Assembly: GCA_011390465.1 (NCBI GenBank)
Contig: JAABSH010000012.1
Span: forward strand, 1 to 64,000
DNA: 64,000 nucleotides
Source: Desulfobacteraceae bacterium
GTDB lineage: Bacteria > Desulfobacterota > Desulfobacteria > Desulfobacterales > Desulfosalsimonadaceae
Reading direction: 5' to 3'
Position numbers and translations under genes: made by a program. How positions within the stretch are numbered: position 1 is the stretch's first letter; each line of letters starts with the position of its first letter. Below the pieces are notes generated by a model. The model had not been told where the DNA came from. It ran no database searches and saw only the letters and a program-made list of their open reading frames with translations. Shown here in pieces: positions 29,023 through 38,833 of this stretch.

Positions 29023-29553
29023 ATGAATCCGTTTGACATGATGATTGTTGTGGTGCTTGTTTACTGTATTGTCCGGGGTATTTTTCGGGGACTGATCCGG
29101 GAAGTGGCGTCTATCGTCGGCCTGGTGGCCGGATTTTATGTAGCATATTCCTATCACAGCGCCCTTGGGCCGCTTTTTGCGAAATGGATTACCACTCCCG
29201 CCTATCTTCATATCACCTGTTTTATCATCTTGTTTTGCAGTGTATTTCTGATGATTGTGCTGGCCGGCATGCTGGTGCGGTTTTTTATCCGGCTGGTGCT
29301 TCTGGGGGTGGTGGACCGGATTTTCGGCGGGGTCTTCGGCGTCCTGAAGGCCGTGCTGATCGTGTCTTTTGCCTATATTCTGCTGGTGACATTTTTGCCG
29401 GCCGGGGGCAGCGCGCTGGTGCGGGAATCCACCCTGGCACCCCAGATCAACCGGATTTCCAGTGGCATGATCCGGCTGGCGCCGGCGGATGTCCGGACAT
29501 CCTGGCAGCAAAAACTCTCTGATCTTAAGCAAAAATGGGACAATCCATCTTGA
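29023..29553 (+). CDS. CvpA-family membrane protein
   Basis: MNPFDMMIVVVLVYCIVRGIFRGLIREVASIVGLVAGFYVAY. Confidence 0.85.
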   Translation: MNPFDMMIVVVLVYCIVRGIFRGLIREVASIVGLVAGFYVAYSYHSALGPLFAKWITTPAYLHITCFIILFCSVFLMIVLAGMLVRFFIRLVLLGVVDRIFGGVFGVLKAVLIVSFAYILLVTFLPAGGSALVRESTLAPQINRISSGMIRLAPADVRTSWQQKLSDLKQKWDNPS

Positions 29554-29671
29554 TCGGTTTTAAAAATTGACAGCCGTCCCGTAATTTGGGTATTTGATGG
29601 TTTTTGAAATTTGAAATTGCATTGCCGGCGCGTAGCCGGGAAATGAAACCAGAACAGGCACAGAGGCAGCA

Positions 29672-30301
29672 ATGATTGCAGTTATTGATTATGACGCAGG
29701 GAACCTGACCAGCGTGTCCCGGGCCCTGACGCATATAGAGGTTGAAAATGCGGTCACCAGTGACCGGGATATTATTGCCGCGGCAGACCGGATTATTTTT
29801 CCCGGGGTGGGGGCTGCCGGGTCGGCCATGAAAAGTCTTGTCCGGCTGGGACTGGATCAGGTGATCCGTCAGGCGGTGGCAGATGGAAAACCCGTGCTGG
29901 GCATTTGTCTCGGTACCCAGATTATTCTGGGGTTCAGCCGGGAAAATCAGACCCCGTGTCTTGGCATCGTAGACGGCACGGTGGCGTCGTTTTCCGAAGT
30001 TTTTGCCGCAAGCGGCATCAAAGGATTGAAAATTCCCCACATGGGATGGAACCGGATTCAGATGAAAATCGCTCATCCGGTGTTTGCCGGGATAGATGAA
30101 AGCGATGAATTTTATTTTGTGCATGGATTTTTTCCGCAGCCAAAGGACGAGGCCCAGGTACTTGCCACAACAGATTACGGCATTGACTTTCCGTCCGTCA
30201 TTGGAAGCGGCAACCTGGTGGCCACCCAGTTTCATCCCGAAAAAAGCGGCCCTCCGGGGTTGATGATGCTTAAAAATTTCAGCAGGTGGCAGCCATGTTA
30301 A
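29672..30301 (+). CDS. hisH: imidazole glycerol phosphate synthase, glutamine amidotransferase subunit
   Basis: [48 protein letters not shown]. Confidence 0.95.
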   Translation: MIAVIDYDAGNLTSVSRALTHIEVENAVTSDRDIIAAADRIIFPGVGAAGSAMKSLVRLGLDQVIRQAVADGKPVLGICLGTQIILGFSRENQTPCLGIVDGTVASFSEVFAASGIKGLKIPHMGWNRIQMKIAHPVFAGIDESDEFYFVHGFFPQPKDEAQVLATTDYGIDFPSVIGSGNLVATQFHPEKSGPPGLMMLKNFSRWQPC

Positions 30302-31074
30302 GCAAGCGGATTATTCCCTGTCTGGATGTACACGCGGGCCGCACCACCAAAGGGGTGAAGTTTAAAAACAATGTGGATATCGGCGACCCCGTGGAAATGG
30401 CCCGCATGTATTACGAAGGGGGTGCGGATGAGCTTGTTTTTTATGACATCACGGCCTCCCATGAAAACCGCGACATTATGATTGACGTGGTGCGGCGGGT
30501 GGCGGAAACCATTTTTATTCCGTTTTCCGTGGGCGGCGGCATCCGGACCCTGGAGGACATGCGGCAGGTGCTGCTGGCCGGAGCGGAAAAAGTCAGCGTG
30601 AATTCGGCTGCTGTCCGAAATCCGGATATCATTGCCCGGGGAGCGGCCGCCTTTGGCAGCCAGTGCATTGTGCTGGGCATGGATGTAAAAAAAGTTGAGA
30701 AAAGTGAAAAAATTCCCTCCGGCTATGAAATTGTGATCAACGGTGGCCGTCAATACATGGGCATGGATGCCCTGGCCTGGGCCCTTGAGGCCCAGGCTCT
30801 GGGTGCCGGCGAAATCTGCCTGAATTCCATTGACGCGGACGGCACCAAAGACGGATATGAACTGACGTTGACGGAACTGATTGCTACCCGCGTGAATATT
30901 CCGGTGATCGCCTCCGGTGGGGCCGGAACACCGGTTCATTTAAAAGATGTCCTGACAGCAGGCAAGGCAGACGCGGCCCTGATTGCCTCTATGGTTCATT
31001 ACGGCACTTATACGGTTGCCGGAATTAAGCAATATCTGGCGGATCAGGGGGTGCGGGTGCGGCAGACGTGGTAG
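30295..31074 (+). CDS. hisF: imidazole glycerol phosphate synthase, cyclase subunit
   Basis: [57 protein letters not shown]. Confidence 0.95.
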   Translation: MLSKRIIPCLDVHAGRTTKGVKFKNNVDIGDPVEMARMYYEGGADELVFYDITASHENRDIMIDVVRRVAETIFIPFSVGGGIRTLEDMRQVLLAGAEKVSVNSAAVRNPDIIARGAAAFGSQCIVLGMDVKKVEKSEKIPSGYEIVINGGRQYMGMDALAWALEAQALGAGEICLNSIDADGTKDGYELTLTELIATRVNIPVIASGGAGTPVHLKDVLTAGKADAALIASMVHYGTYTVAGIKQYLADQGVRVRQTW

Positions 31075-31169
31075 GCGGCAAGGGCCGGGGGGAAGTTATT
31101 GGTTCCGGAGAAATTCTTCAATGCTTATGGAAATGTCTTTCATTCATTGAAACTCCCTCAATGCTTTGT

Positions 31170-31580
31170 TTATGTTTTTTCAGGGTCTTTTTCAGTCTCA
31201 TCCGATTTTCTTAAATTGCGGAGTAAAAAATCAGAATCCTGAATTTTCATGGCAGTGAAAATTTTTTTTCCGGTTGCGGTAATCCTGTTGTACCGGATGG
31301 CTTCCGTTTCCGGGTCGGCTTCCGGGTTGGCTTCCGGGGGATGCGGGGCGGTGGTGATAATGCGCGGCCCAGTCCCGGACCGGGTAATGTTTTCAATGAT
31401 AACCGTGGATATTTTGTCAATGATAACCCGGCGTTTTGCCTGCGCGGAATCGGAAAAGCCTGTGTCGTCGTCTGCATCGTCTGCACCGGCAATATCGCCG
31501 TTGCGGCATGCCTGCTGTTTTGCCAAACCCCGGGTATAGGCATCCAGTACATTATAAATCTGATGGGCGGGTATTTGCAT
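31170..31580 (-). CDS. small acidic protein, possibly DVU0524/FlgM-associated-like
   Basis: MQIPAHQIYNVLDAYTRGLAKQQ...; overlaps the NUDIX gene end by 29 nt; assignment from memory only. Confidence 0.4.
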   Translation of the reverse strand: MQIPAHQIYNVLDAYTRGLAKQQACRNGDIAGADDADDDTGFSDSAQAKRRVIIDKISTVIIENITRSGTGPRIITTAPHPPEANPEADPETEAIRYNRITATGKKIFTAMKIQDSDFLLRNLRKSDETEKDPEKT

Positions 31581-32073
31581 AAGCTGAATAATAGAGTTTG
31601 ATAAATTTCCAGTGGCTGTCAAAGGCAATTTCCGGCAGATCGTCGGCCGTAAACCAGGCAACCGCATCCGCATCGTCTCCGGCAACAAGATTTCCGGAAA
31701 ATGACCGGACCAGAAATCCGGTCATCATCACGGTTTCGTAAAGGGTGCTGTGATTGCTGGTAACCCCTAAAAGCATGTCGATTTTTCCCTTGAGGCCGGT
31801 TTCCTCGGCCAGTTCCCGCAGGCCGCCCTGTTCCGGTGTTTCCCCCAGTTCCATAAATCCGCCTGGAAGACACCACCAGCCTTTTTTGGGATCCACGCTG
31901 CGTTTTACCAAAAGCAGCCGGTCCCGGGCGTCCACCGTGACCATGCAGGTGGCGGGCACGGGATTTTCATAAATCGGCATCTGGCAGGCGTCGCAATACA
32001 GCCGCTGTCTGCCTTCATGATATTTTTTGCTCAGCAGGCCGCCGCAGAAATGGCAGTGGGTTTTTTTCAGCAT
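31552..32073 (-). CDS. NUDIX hydrolase with N-terminal zinc ribbon
   Basis: CHFCGG...CDAC; GGFMELGETPEQGGLRELAEETGL Nudix box. Confidence 0.93.
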   Translation of the reverse strand: MLKKTHCHFCGGLLSKKYHEGRQRLYCDACQMPIYENPVPATCMVTVDARDRLLLVKRSVDPKKGWWCLPGGFMELGETPEQGGLRELAEETGLKGKIDMLLGVTSNHSTLYETVMMTGFLVRSFSGNLVAGDDADAVAWFTADDLPEIAFDSHWKFIKLYYSAYANTRPSDL

Positions 32074-32100
32074 TTCTGAGTCTTTTTATTATGATGCAAT

Positions 32101-32235
32101 CGTAAAAACTTGGAGTTAGGCGGCAAAGTATAAAAGTTCAAATGCAAGGCGCGCAAATCCCCAGCAATGAGGCGTACTTGGCGTACGTTGAAGCAGCTGG
32201 GGATGCAGCGCAACAAAGAATTTGGACTTTTTACG
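32101..32235. repeat. ~135-nt dispersed palindromic element 3' of the aldolase gene
   Basis: Terminal CGTAAAAA / TTTTTACG; inner stem TCCCCAGC / GCTGGGGA around GGCGTACTTGGCGTACG. Confidence 0.75.
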
Positions 32236-32241
32236 AAGCCG

Positions 32242-33531
32242 TCAGTCGTCAAAATTACCTTCCGGCCCCTTGTCGCCGTCAATGGCCCCTGCTTTTTCCG
32301 CGATTTTTGCCGGGGTCCAGTCGTCCGGATTTTCAATACGGCCGGCTTTGGGGCCGGGATCATGGGAGCCCGCCTTGATAATCGCGTCAATGGCCAGATC
32401 CGCCGTATCCTGACTGTTGAACACATTCACCAGCAGGTTATAAACAAAATCTTCCACGCGTTTTGCCATGCGTTCCCGGATATCCGCGGGCTGAGACAGA
32501 AGCAGGTTTTCAAAAGGCAGATTGAGTTTTTTGAAATCCCCTTTTTTGAGTCCCCGCTCAGCCGCGTACGCGGTCATTTTTTTCCAGTTATCCTCGGACA
32601 TGCCTTCGTTTTCAACTTTGATGAAATTGCCGTCATCATCCAGCTGGGCATTGCCGTAATCATTAACCGTCAACCCCCAGGAAATCATCTGAAGGGCCGT
32701 GGCCACGTTGGCTTTGGTGGTGCGGGTGCTGACAGCGATTTTGCGCAGGCGCTCGGAGCTGTTGCCCGAAGTGCCGTGCTGGGCCCCGGAAATATGATAG
32801 GGGGCCAAGGCCTCATGAATTTTGGCGGTAAGTTCCACCTGGATGCCTTCGGCCCCGGCTTCAATGCCGTGGGTGGTGCCGTTGTTCAAGGCGATCCAGT
32901 CCGGAAAAATGTCATGGGCGTTGAGCCCCTGAATCAGAAACAGGGCTTCTTCAACGGTGGAGAGGCCGTGTTTGCCTTTTATTTCACCAACTTCGGTTTC
33001 ATAACCCGCCCAGTTGGGAATATACGAATTCAGGGTGAGATTGGCTTCGAGATTTTCCTTGTCCGGCAGATGGGAGGCGTCAATGGCAATGGAGGTCATG
33101 CCCGCGTCAAACATGGACGGAATTTCAGTTCTGGCGGTTTCAACGTCTTTGGGTCCTTTGATACCGTAATGGTCCGCGTGAATGGCCACGGGAACGGTAA
33201 TGGCGAACTGGTTGCACAGGTCATCCACCAGACGGGCAATATTCCAGTAATTGACCGCGCAATAGGCATTGGTGCCGCCTTCGGACTTGGCGATTTCAAT
33301 CATCAGGGTGGAATTGGCGCGCTGGGCCGCTTTTAACGCGCCCTGAATGACAAACAGATTTCTGCCGTTGGCAGCAATGGAAATGGCATTTCCTTTGGCC
33401 AGCATGGCCCGGTCAATGAATTTCCCGCTCACAATAAGGGCTCTGGAATGGGGAAAAAGGGATACAATATTGGGCGGTCTGCCGATTTCAAGGGCTTTTT
33501 CAAAAGATGCGTGTTTTTTGGATTCATTCAT
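32242..33531 (-). CDS. class II fructose-bisphosphate aldolase-family protein
   Basis: AIHADHYGIKGPKDVE, SIAIDASHLPDKENLEANL, EVGEIKGKHGL, GAQHGTSGNSSERL. Confidence 0.8.
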   Translation of the reverse strand: MNESKKHASFEKALEIGRPPNIVSLFPHSRALIVSGKFIDRAMLAKGNAISIAANGRNLFVIQGALKAAQRANSTLMIEIAKSEGGTNAYCAVNYWNIARLVDDLCNQFAITVPVAIHADHYGIKGPKDVETARTEIPSMFDAGMTSIAIDASHLPDKENLEANLTLNSYIPNWAGYETEVGEIKGKHGLSTVEEALFLIQGLNAHDIFPDWIALNNGTTHGIEAGAEGIQVELTAKIHEALAPYHISGAQHGTSGNSSERLRKIAVSTRTTKANVATALQMISWGLTVNDYGNAQLDDDGNFIKVENEGMSEDNWKKMTAYAAERGLKKGDFKKLNLPFENLLLSQPADIRERMAKRVEDFVYNLLVNVFNSQDTADLAIDAIIKAGSHDPGPKAGRIENPDDWTPAKIAEKAGAIDGDKGPEGNFDD

Positions 33532-33587
33532 GGGGCACCCCTTTTCTGTGTATTTTATAAAAATTAAAGTAAAATAAAATCGGTATA

Positions 33588-33854
33588 TTATTCTAATGTG
33601 GGTTGCTGATCCGTATTTCGTATTTCATCAAGGATTTTTTGGATTGCTGTTTTCCGGCGCTGCGGCCCCTTGATTTCACCCCATCCTTTCTGAAGCTGAT
33701 ACAGACCGTCATAAGCGGTATCGTGATGGGAGATGATCTGGTGAGGGATTTCCTGTTCCGTTAAAATGGAGGAGATGAGCTGCGCTTCAATGGCATTGTC
33801 GATCACATCAATGGTGACAAAAGACGCGTTATGAGCATTGCTTGTTTTCTCCAT
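33588..33854 (-). CDS. small DUF2007-like putative signal-transducing protein
   Basis: VTIDVIDNAIEAQLISSILTEQEIPHQIISHHDTAYDGL. Confidence 0.55.
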   Translation of the reverse strand: MEKTSNAHNASFVTIDVIDNAIEAQLISSILTEQEIPHQIISHHDTAYDGLYQLQKGWGEIKGPQRRKTAIQKILDEIRNTDQQPTLE

Positions 33855-33938
33855 TTTATACCATCCAGCCGGTAGCAGGTTTTTATGTTTTTGGGTGTAC
33901 GGCGCATGGTATTGCGCGCTCCGGTTTTCATTTTTTGC

Positions 33939-33954
33939 AGTTTACAGGTAAACT
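33939..33954. promoter_or_regulatory. candidate operator palindrome between divergent DUF2007-like gene and gspE
   Basis: AGTTTAC-AG-GTAAACT, perfect 7-bp arms. Confidence 0.35.
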
Positions 33955-34202
33955 ATAAATTTAATAAGAGAAAAGAGTCAAGGCAAAAGCAGTTGGACGG
34001 ATTCTGAAACAAAGGTATTGTTTCCCCGGTCCAAGTCATATTAGACTGCCCTTGCTTTCCGGCGGTGGTTGAATATAGTGGCACCTGAATTTGCGCAATT
34101 ATCCAGGTGGCAGCAACGCCGCAAACAAATTTCAGTTAATATGGTATGAAATTTGCTATATAGTAATTGCAATCAAACAACTCCTAAAAAAAACAGACAA
34201 AA

Positions 34203-35720
34203 ATGGAAATTTTAGCTTCAACCGATTATCCCGCAGAACCCGTGGTGCTTGAAAAACTCTCTGCCAAGTTTATGAAGCAGTCCAGATTTGTGCCCCTGTC
34301 CATGGATGGCCGAACCCTGTGTATTGCCATGGTGGATCCGAATGATTTCTGGACCATTGATGCATTAAAGCAGGGGCTTGGGGTGGATGTGGAAGTTGCC
34401 GCCGGAAATGAAGCAGATGTGATCGAAGCAGTGGAACGGCTGTACGGCGCCGGCACCCAGTCCCTTGAAACCATCATAGAGGAAGCGGGCCGGGATATTT
34501 TTGAGATTTCAGGCACCGGCAAGGAGGATGTGGCCCAGCTGCGGGATCTGGCGTCTGAAGCGCCCATCATCCGGCTGGTAAACCGGATTATTTTAAAAGC
34601 CATTGAGTTTCGGGCCAGTGACATCCATTTTGAGCCGTTTGAAGACCAGTTCAAGGTCCGGTTCCGGGTGGACGGGGTGCTTCATGAAATTGAATCTCCA
34701 CCCAAACGGCTCCAGGCCGCCATTATTTCCAGAATTAAAATCATGGCGGATCTGGACATTGCCGAACGCCGCCTGCCCCAGGACGGCCGCATCAAACTCA
34801 AAATTGCGTCCCGGGACGTTGATTTCCGGATTTCCACCATTCCCACCCTGTTTGGGGAAAGTCTGGTTATGCGCGTGCTGGACCGGGACATGCTGATTCT
34901 GGATCTTGAAAAGATCGGATTCCCGCGCCGTCTGCTGGAGCGGTATATGACCCTGATTCATCAGCCCTACGGCATGATTCTGGTGACCGGTCCCACGGGC
35001 AGCGGCAAGACCTCCACCCTGTATACGTCTCTTGCCAAAATCAATGCGCCGGAAAATAAAATTATTACGCTGGAAGACCCGGTGGAATATTATCTTTCCG
35101 GGGTGAACCAGATTCAGGTGAACCGCAAAATCGGCATGACGTTTGCCAGCGGTTTGCGGGCCATTGTACGGCAGGACCCGGATATTATTCTGGTAGGGGA
35201 AATCCGGGACCGCGAAACCGCGGAAATCGCCATCCAGTCGGCCCTTACCGGGCATCTGCTCTTTTCCACCCTGCATACCAATGACGCGGTGGGCGCCATC
35301 AGCCGGCTTTTGGACATGGGAGTGGAAGGCTTTCTTTTGAGTTCCACCCTGCTGGGAGTTCTGGCCCAGCGGCTGGTGCGGGTGATCTGCGAGAACTGCA
35401 AACAGCCGGTGGCGCCGGATGAAAAGCATCTGAGCGCAATGGGGCTTTCGGAAAAGGATATTGAAGGGGTCACTTTTTACAGCGGCAAAGGGTGCGAAAG
35501 CTGTCGCCACACCGGGTTTTCCGGCCGGACCGCGCTTTTTGAATATCTTGCCATTGACGCGGACATTCGCAATGAAATTTCCAAAAAATCCGATTCGGAA
35601 ACAATTAAAAAAATTGCCCTGGAAAAAGGGCTTAAAACCCTGCGCCAGAACGGGTGGGAAAAAATAAAAGACGGGGTGACCACCTTGTCCGAAGTTCTGC
35701 GGGTGACATTAGAGAAATAA
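34203..35720 (+). CDS. gspE: type II secretion ATPase GspE
   Basis: GPTGSGKTSTLYTSL Walker A, EDPVEYYLSGVNQIQVN, GEIRDRETAEIAIQSALTGHLLFSTLHTNDA, CENCKQ...CESCRHTG. Confidence 0.96.
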   Translation: MEILASTDYPAEPVVLEKLSAKFMKQSRFVPLSMDGRTLCIAMVDPNDFWTIDALKQGLGVDVEVAAGNEADVIEAVERLYGAGTQSLETIIEEAGRDIFEISGTGKEDVAQLRDLASEAPIIRLVNRIILKAIEFRASDIHFEPFEDQFKVRFRVDGVLHEIESPPKRLQAAIISRIKIMADLDIAERRLPQDGRIKLKIASRDVDFRISTIPTLFGESLVMRVLDRDMLILDLEKIGFPRRLLERYMTLIHQPYGMILVTGPTGSGKTSTLYTSLAKINAPENKIITLEDPVEYYLSGVNQIQVNRKIGMTFASGLRAIVRQDPDIILVGEIRDRETAEIAIQSALTGHLLFSTLHTNDAVGAISRLLDMGVEGFLLSSTLLGVLAQRLVRVICENCKQPVAPDEKHLSAMGLSEKDIEGVTFYSGKGCESCRHTGFSGRTALFEYLAIDADIRNEISKKSDSETIKKIALEKGLKTLRQNGWEKIKDGVTTLSEVLRVTLEK

Positions 35721-35721
35721 T

Positions 35722-36951
35722 ATGCCGGTATTTTCCTATAAAGCCAGTGACGCGTCTGGCAACGTGGTAACAGGGGCCCTTGAGGCGGCCGAAGAAAAGG
35801 ATGCCGCAGTTAAACTCCAGGCCATGGATTACATTCCTATCCGGATTCAGGCTGATAGCGGCAGAAGCAGGGGGGTATCGCTGAACCGCTCGATTGATAT
35901 TTCCGCCCTGTTCCAGCGGGTGACAACAAAAGACGTGATGATGTTCACCCTGGATTTGCACGCGCTTCTGCATGCGGGCCTGCCTGTGGACAAGGCGCTG
36001 TCGCTTTTGATCAACGTGGCGGAAAAAGCAAAATTTAAAACGGTCATTGCCGGTATATTGAAAAATGTGCAGTCCGGGAATTCTCTTTCCGAGGCCCTGG
36101 CAAAATACCCGAAAATTTTTCCCACGCTTTATATTAATATGGTGAAAGCCGGGGAAACCGGCGGGGTGCTGCCCGCCGTGCTGGAGCGGCTGGGCAGTTT
36201 TCTGGAAAATTCACAGGACTTGAAAGATTATATCACGTCTGCCATGGTGTATCCCCTGTTTCTGGTGTTTGTGGGCGGGATTTCCATTGTGGTCATGCTG
36301 GCTTTTGTGGTGCCCCGGTTTGCCATTATTTTTGAGGATATGGGGCAGGCAATGCCCGCGTCGACCCAGATGCTGCTGGGAATCAGCCACGGGATCAGGA
36401 ATTACTGGTGGCTGATTTTACTGGTAATCGGCGGCATCGTTTATATTGTGAAAAGATATGTGCGCACGCCGGATGGCCGGTTGCGGACGGATCGCGCCAA
36501 GGTTGCCGCGCCGGTGGTAGGGAATCTGGTAAAATCCGTGGAAGCGGCCCGTTTTACCCGGACCCTGGGCACGCTGATGAACAGCGGGGTGCCCATTCTC
36601 CAGGCCCTGCGGCTGGTACAGGAAATTATAACCAACCACATGATCGCAAATGAATTGGAAAAGGTCTATCACCGGGTCAAGGAAGGGGACAATCTGTCCG
36701 GCCCCCTTGCGCAGGCGGATGTGTTCCCGCCCCTGGCCGTGCAGATGATTTCCGTGGGAGAGGAAACCGGCAAGCTGGACCAGATGCTCTTGCGGGTGGC
36801 GGAAAATTATGAAAAAACCGTGCGCAACATGATCAAGCGGTTTGTCAATCTCCTGGAGCCGGTAATGATTCTGGCCATGGGGCTGATGGTGGGCTTTATC
36901 GTGATTTCCATGCTCATGGCCGTGTTCAGCATGAACGAGGTTCCGTTTTGA
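35722..36951 (+). CDS. gspF: type II secretion inner membrane protein GspF
   Basis: MPVFSYKASDASGNVVTGALEA; GspF/PilC organization; directly after gspE. Confidence 0.95.
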   Translation: MPVFSYKASDASGNVVTGALEAAEEKDAAVKLQAMDYIPIRIQADSGRSRGVSLNRSIDISALFQRVTTKDVMMFTLDLHALLHAGLPVDKALSLLINVAEKAKFKTVIAGILKNVQSGNSLSEALAKYPKIFPTLYINMVKAGETGGVLPAVLERLGSFLENSQDLKDYITSAMVYPLFLVFVGGISIVVMLAFVVPRFAIIFEDMGQAMPASTQMLLGISHGIRNYWWLILLVIGGIVYIVKRYVRTPDGRLRTDRAKVAAPVVGNLVKSVEAARFTRTLGTLMNSGVPILQALRLVQEIITNHMIANELEKVYHRVKEGDNLSGPLAQADVFPPLAVQMISVGEETGKLDQMLLRVAENYEKTVRNMIKRFVNLLEPVMILAMGLMVGFIVISMLMAVFSMNEVPF

Positions 36952-36984
36952 TGGCTGCGGAAAACAGCTGTGCTGGGCAATTCC

Positions 36985-37015
36985 AATCGAAATCAAAATC
37001 GTTATCGAAATCTGA
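36985..37015. repeat. hexanucleotide-period array (ATCNNN)n between gspF and gspG
   Basis: atcgaaatcaaaatcgttatcgaaatctga, period 6. Confidence 0.7.
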
Positions 37016-37072
37016 TTTTTTACGGTTTTGTATATTGAAACTATATATAAGGATAAAGGAGTATCAGGGATA

Positions 37073-37519
37073 ATGCATCGTCATCTCAGAGACAGAGACA
37101 GAGACAGAGACAGAGGGTTTACTTTAATTGAGTTGTTAATCGTAATGATTATTCTGGGGCTCCTGGCAGCCCTGGTGGGACCGCGGATGTTCGGCAAGGT
37201 GGGAAAATCCCAGCAGAAAGCGGCCAAATCCCAGATATCGCTTTTTGAAACCGCCATTGATACTTACCGGCTGGATGTGGGACGCTTCCCAACGGCCCAG
37301 CAAGGACTGTCCGCGCTCCGGGAAAAGCCTGATGACGCGGATAACTGGGACGGGCCGTACTTGTCCAAGGAATTGCCCTTGGATCCCTGGGGAGAGCCTT
37401 ATGTATATAAATATCCGTCCGAGCACAGCGATTATGAAATCATTTCCTATGGCGCGGACAAACAGCCCGGCGGGGACGGGGATGATGCGGATATATACAG
37501 CTGGAAAAGCCTTGAGTGA
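37073..37519 (+). CDS. gspG: type II secretion major pseudopilin GspG
   Basis: RGFTLIELLIVMIILGLLAALVGPRMFG prepilin motif, FETAIDTYRLDVGRFPTAQQGL, DPWGEPYVYKYP. Confidence 0.95.
   Translation: MHRHLRDRDRDRDRGFTLIELLIVMIILGLLAALVGPRMFGKVGKSQQKAAKSQISLFETAIDTYRLDVGRFPTAQQGLSALREKPDDADNWDGPYLSKELPLDPWGEPYVYKYPSEHSDYEIISYGADKQPGGDGDDADIYSWKSLE
37087..37115 (+). repeat. CAGAGA hexanucleotide tandem repeat inside gspG leader
   Basis: Four CAGAGA-register units plus partial, encoding (RD)n just before the GFTLIE cleavage site. Confidence 0.9.
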
Positions 37520-38022
37520 TGAAAAACGGGTTTACCCTGATTGAACTGCTGGTGGTGCTGGTGATTATATCGCTGGTGTCGGCTTTTGTGGCACCGCGGT
37601 TTATTTCGCCCATGGGTAATCTGCAGCTGAAAACCGCGTCCAAAAAAATTGCCGGTGCCATGCGGTACAGCCGGAGTCTGGCGGTGGCTGAAAAACAGGC
37701 CCGCGTATGTGTGTTTGATTTTGACATTCAGCAATTGTCCATATTTGCGGGCATCATGCCGGACAACGGAGATGCGGCGGCAGAAGGTTCAGGCACACCT
37801 CCGGAAATCCGATATGATCTGCCGGAAAAGGTTTTTTTAAAAAAAGCCATGACCGGAGATGCAGTGTTTGAAAACGGAAAATTCCGGGTGATTTTTTTTG
37901 CCAATGGCAGCGCCAGCGGCGGTGAGATTGTGCTTACCAATGACCGGGACCGGTCCGCGACGATTCGCATTGATTTTATCACCGGCATGGTGTCTCTGCC
38001 GGCAGCGGAAGCGGCCGGGTGA
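37519..38022 (+). CDS. gspH: type II secretion minor pseudopilin GspH
   Basis: MKNGFTLIELLVVLVIISLVSAFVAPRF; position in operon. Confidence 0.85.
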   Translation: MKNGFTLIELLVVLVIISLVSAFVAPRFISPMGNLQLKTASKKIAGAMRYSRSLAVAEKQARVCVFDFDIQQLSIFAGIMPDNGDAAAEGSGTPPEIRYDLPEKVFLKKAMTGDAVFENGKFRVIFFANGSASGGEIVLTNDRDRSATIRIDFITGMVSLPAAEAAG

Positions 38023-38230
38023 AAAGCGCGGGATCAGGATAAAGGTATTACCAAGGGAGACTGAATTTTTTAATGCACGGTTTTTGATTCTCTGATCATA
38101 GACTGCAGGCTGAAGGAATTTAGGCTGAAGAACCAAAGGATTTGATTCTTTTTTATTCCTTCCCTTGAGTCTTTAGCCTATTGATAAATATTTGTATTTT
38201 AAAATTTTCCCGGCCTCCAACACAAATTTT

Positions 38231-38287
38231 CCCGCAGAGACGCAGAGTCGCTGAGATTTTACTCTGCGAGCTCTGCGTCTCTGCGGG
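38231..38287. repeat. palindromic CGCAGAGACGCAGAG-family repeat between gspH and gspI
   Basis: Perfect 17-bp arms CCCGCAGAGACGCAGAG / CTCTGCGTCTCTGCGGG. Confidence 0.9.
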
Positions 38288-38359
38288 GAATAATGGTTTT
38301 TGAACCGAATTGAGTTAAAAGCGTTCCATTGCGGTCATTTTAGGTAAGTAGCAGTTTTT

Positions 38360-38833
38360 ATGAGATTTTTTTTATTTCAGCCGAAAAATTTAATTTCCCC
38401 GGAAAAAGGGTTTACCCTCATCGAAACCCTGGTCGCCATTATGATTCTGAGCATTTCCCTGGTGGTGATCATGCAGCTTTTTTCCGGTGGGCTCAAGGCC
38501 GGCAAGATCTCAGATGATTATTTACATGGCATATTTCATGCAAGAGAGAAGATGGAAGAATTGCTGATATCCGATGATCTGCTTCCCGGCAATTACAGCG
38601 GCACATTTGAAGACGGCTATCAGTGGGCGGCAGCGGTTGATATTGTTGAAAATCCGGTGGAAACCGAAGAACAGGCGGAAATTTCAGAAAAAATGCCGGT
38701 GGTGCTTCTGCAGATTGATTTGGCGATCACCTGGACGACCGGCCTCCGGGAAAAGCATTACCGGCTTTCCACCACACAGCTCATTGACAAAAAATTGGTT
38801 TCAGAAGATCCCCAGGACAACAGAAATTCATGA
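38360..38833 (+). CDS. gspI: type II secretion minor pseudopilin GspI
   Basis: EKGFTLIETLVAIMILSISLVVIMQLFSGGLKAG. Confidence 0.85.
   Translation: MRFFLFQPKNLISPEKGFTLIETLVAIMILSISLVVIMQLFSGGLKAGKISDDYLHGIFHAREKMEELLISDDLLPGNYSGTFEDGYQWAAAVDIVENPVETEEQAEISEKMPVVLLQIDLAITWTTGLREKHYRLSTTQLIDKKLVSEDPQDNRNS

Noticed and set aside
32167-33336. 389-aa + strand ORF opposite the aldolase
   Set aside because: Starts in palindromic repeat DNA and runs antisense to a conserved gene; no recognisable motif
34079-34094. TGGCACCTGAATTTGC as sigma54 promoter for the gsp operon
   Set aside because: Spacing between GG and GC is one nt too long for the strict -24/-12 consensus
34593-35510. 305-aa minus strand ORF inside gspE
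   Set aside because: Antisense shadow of GspE
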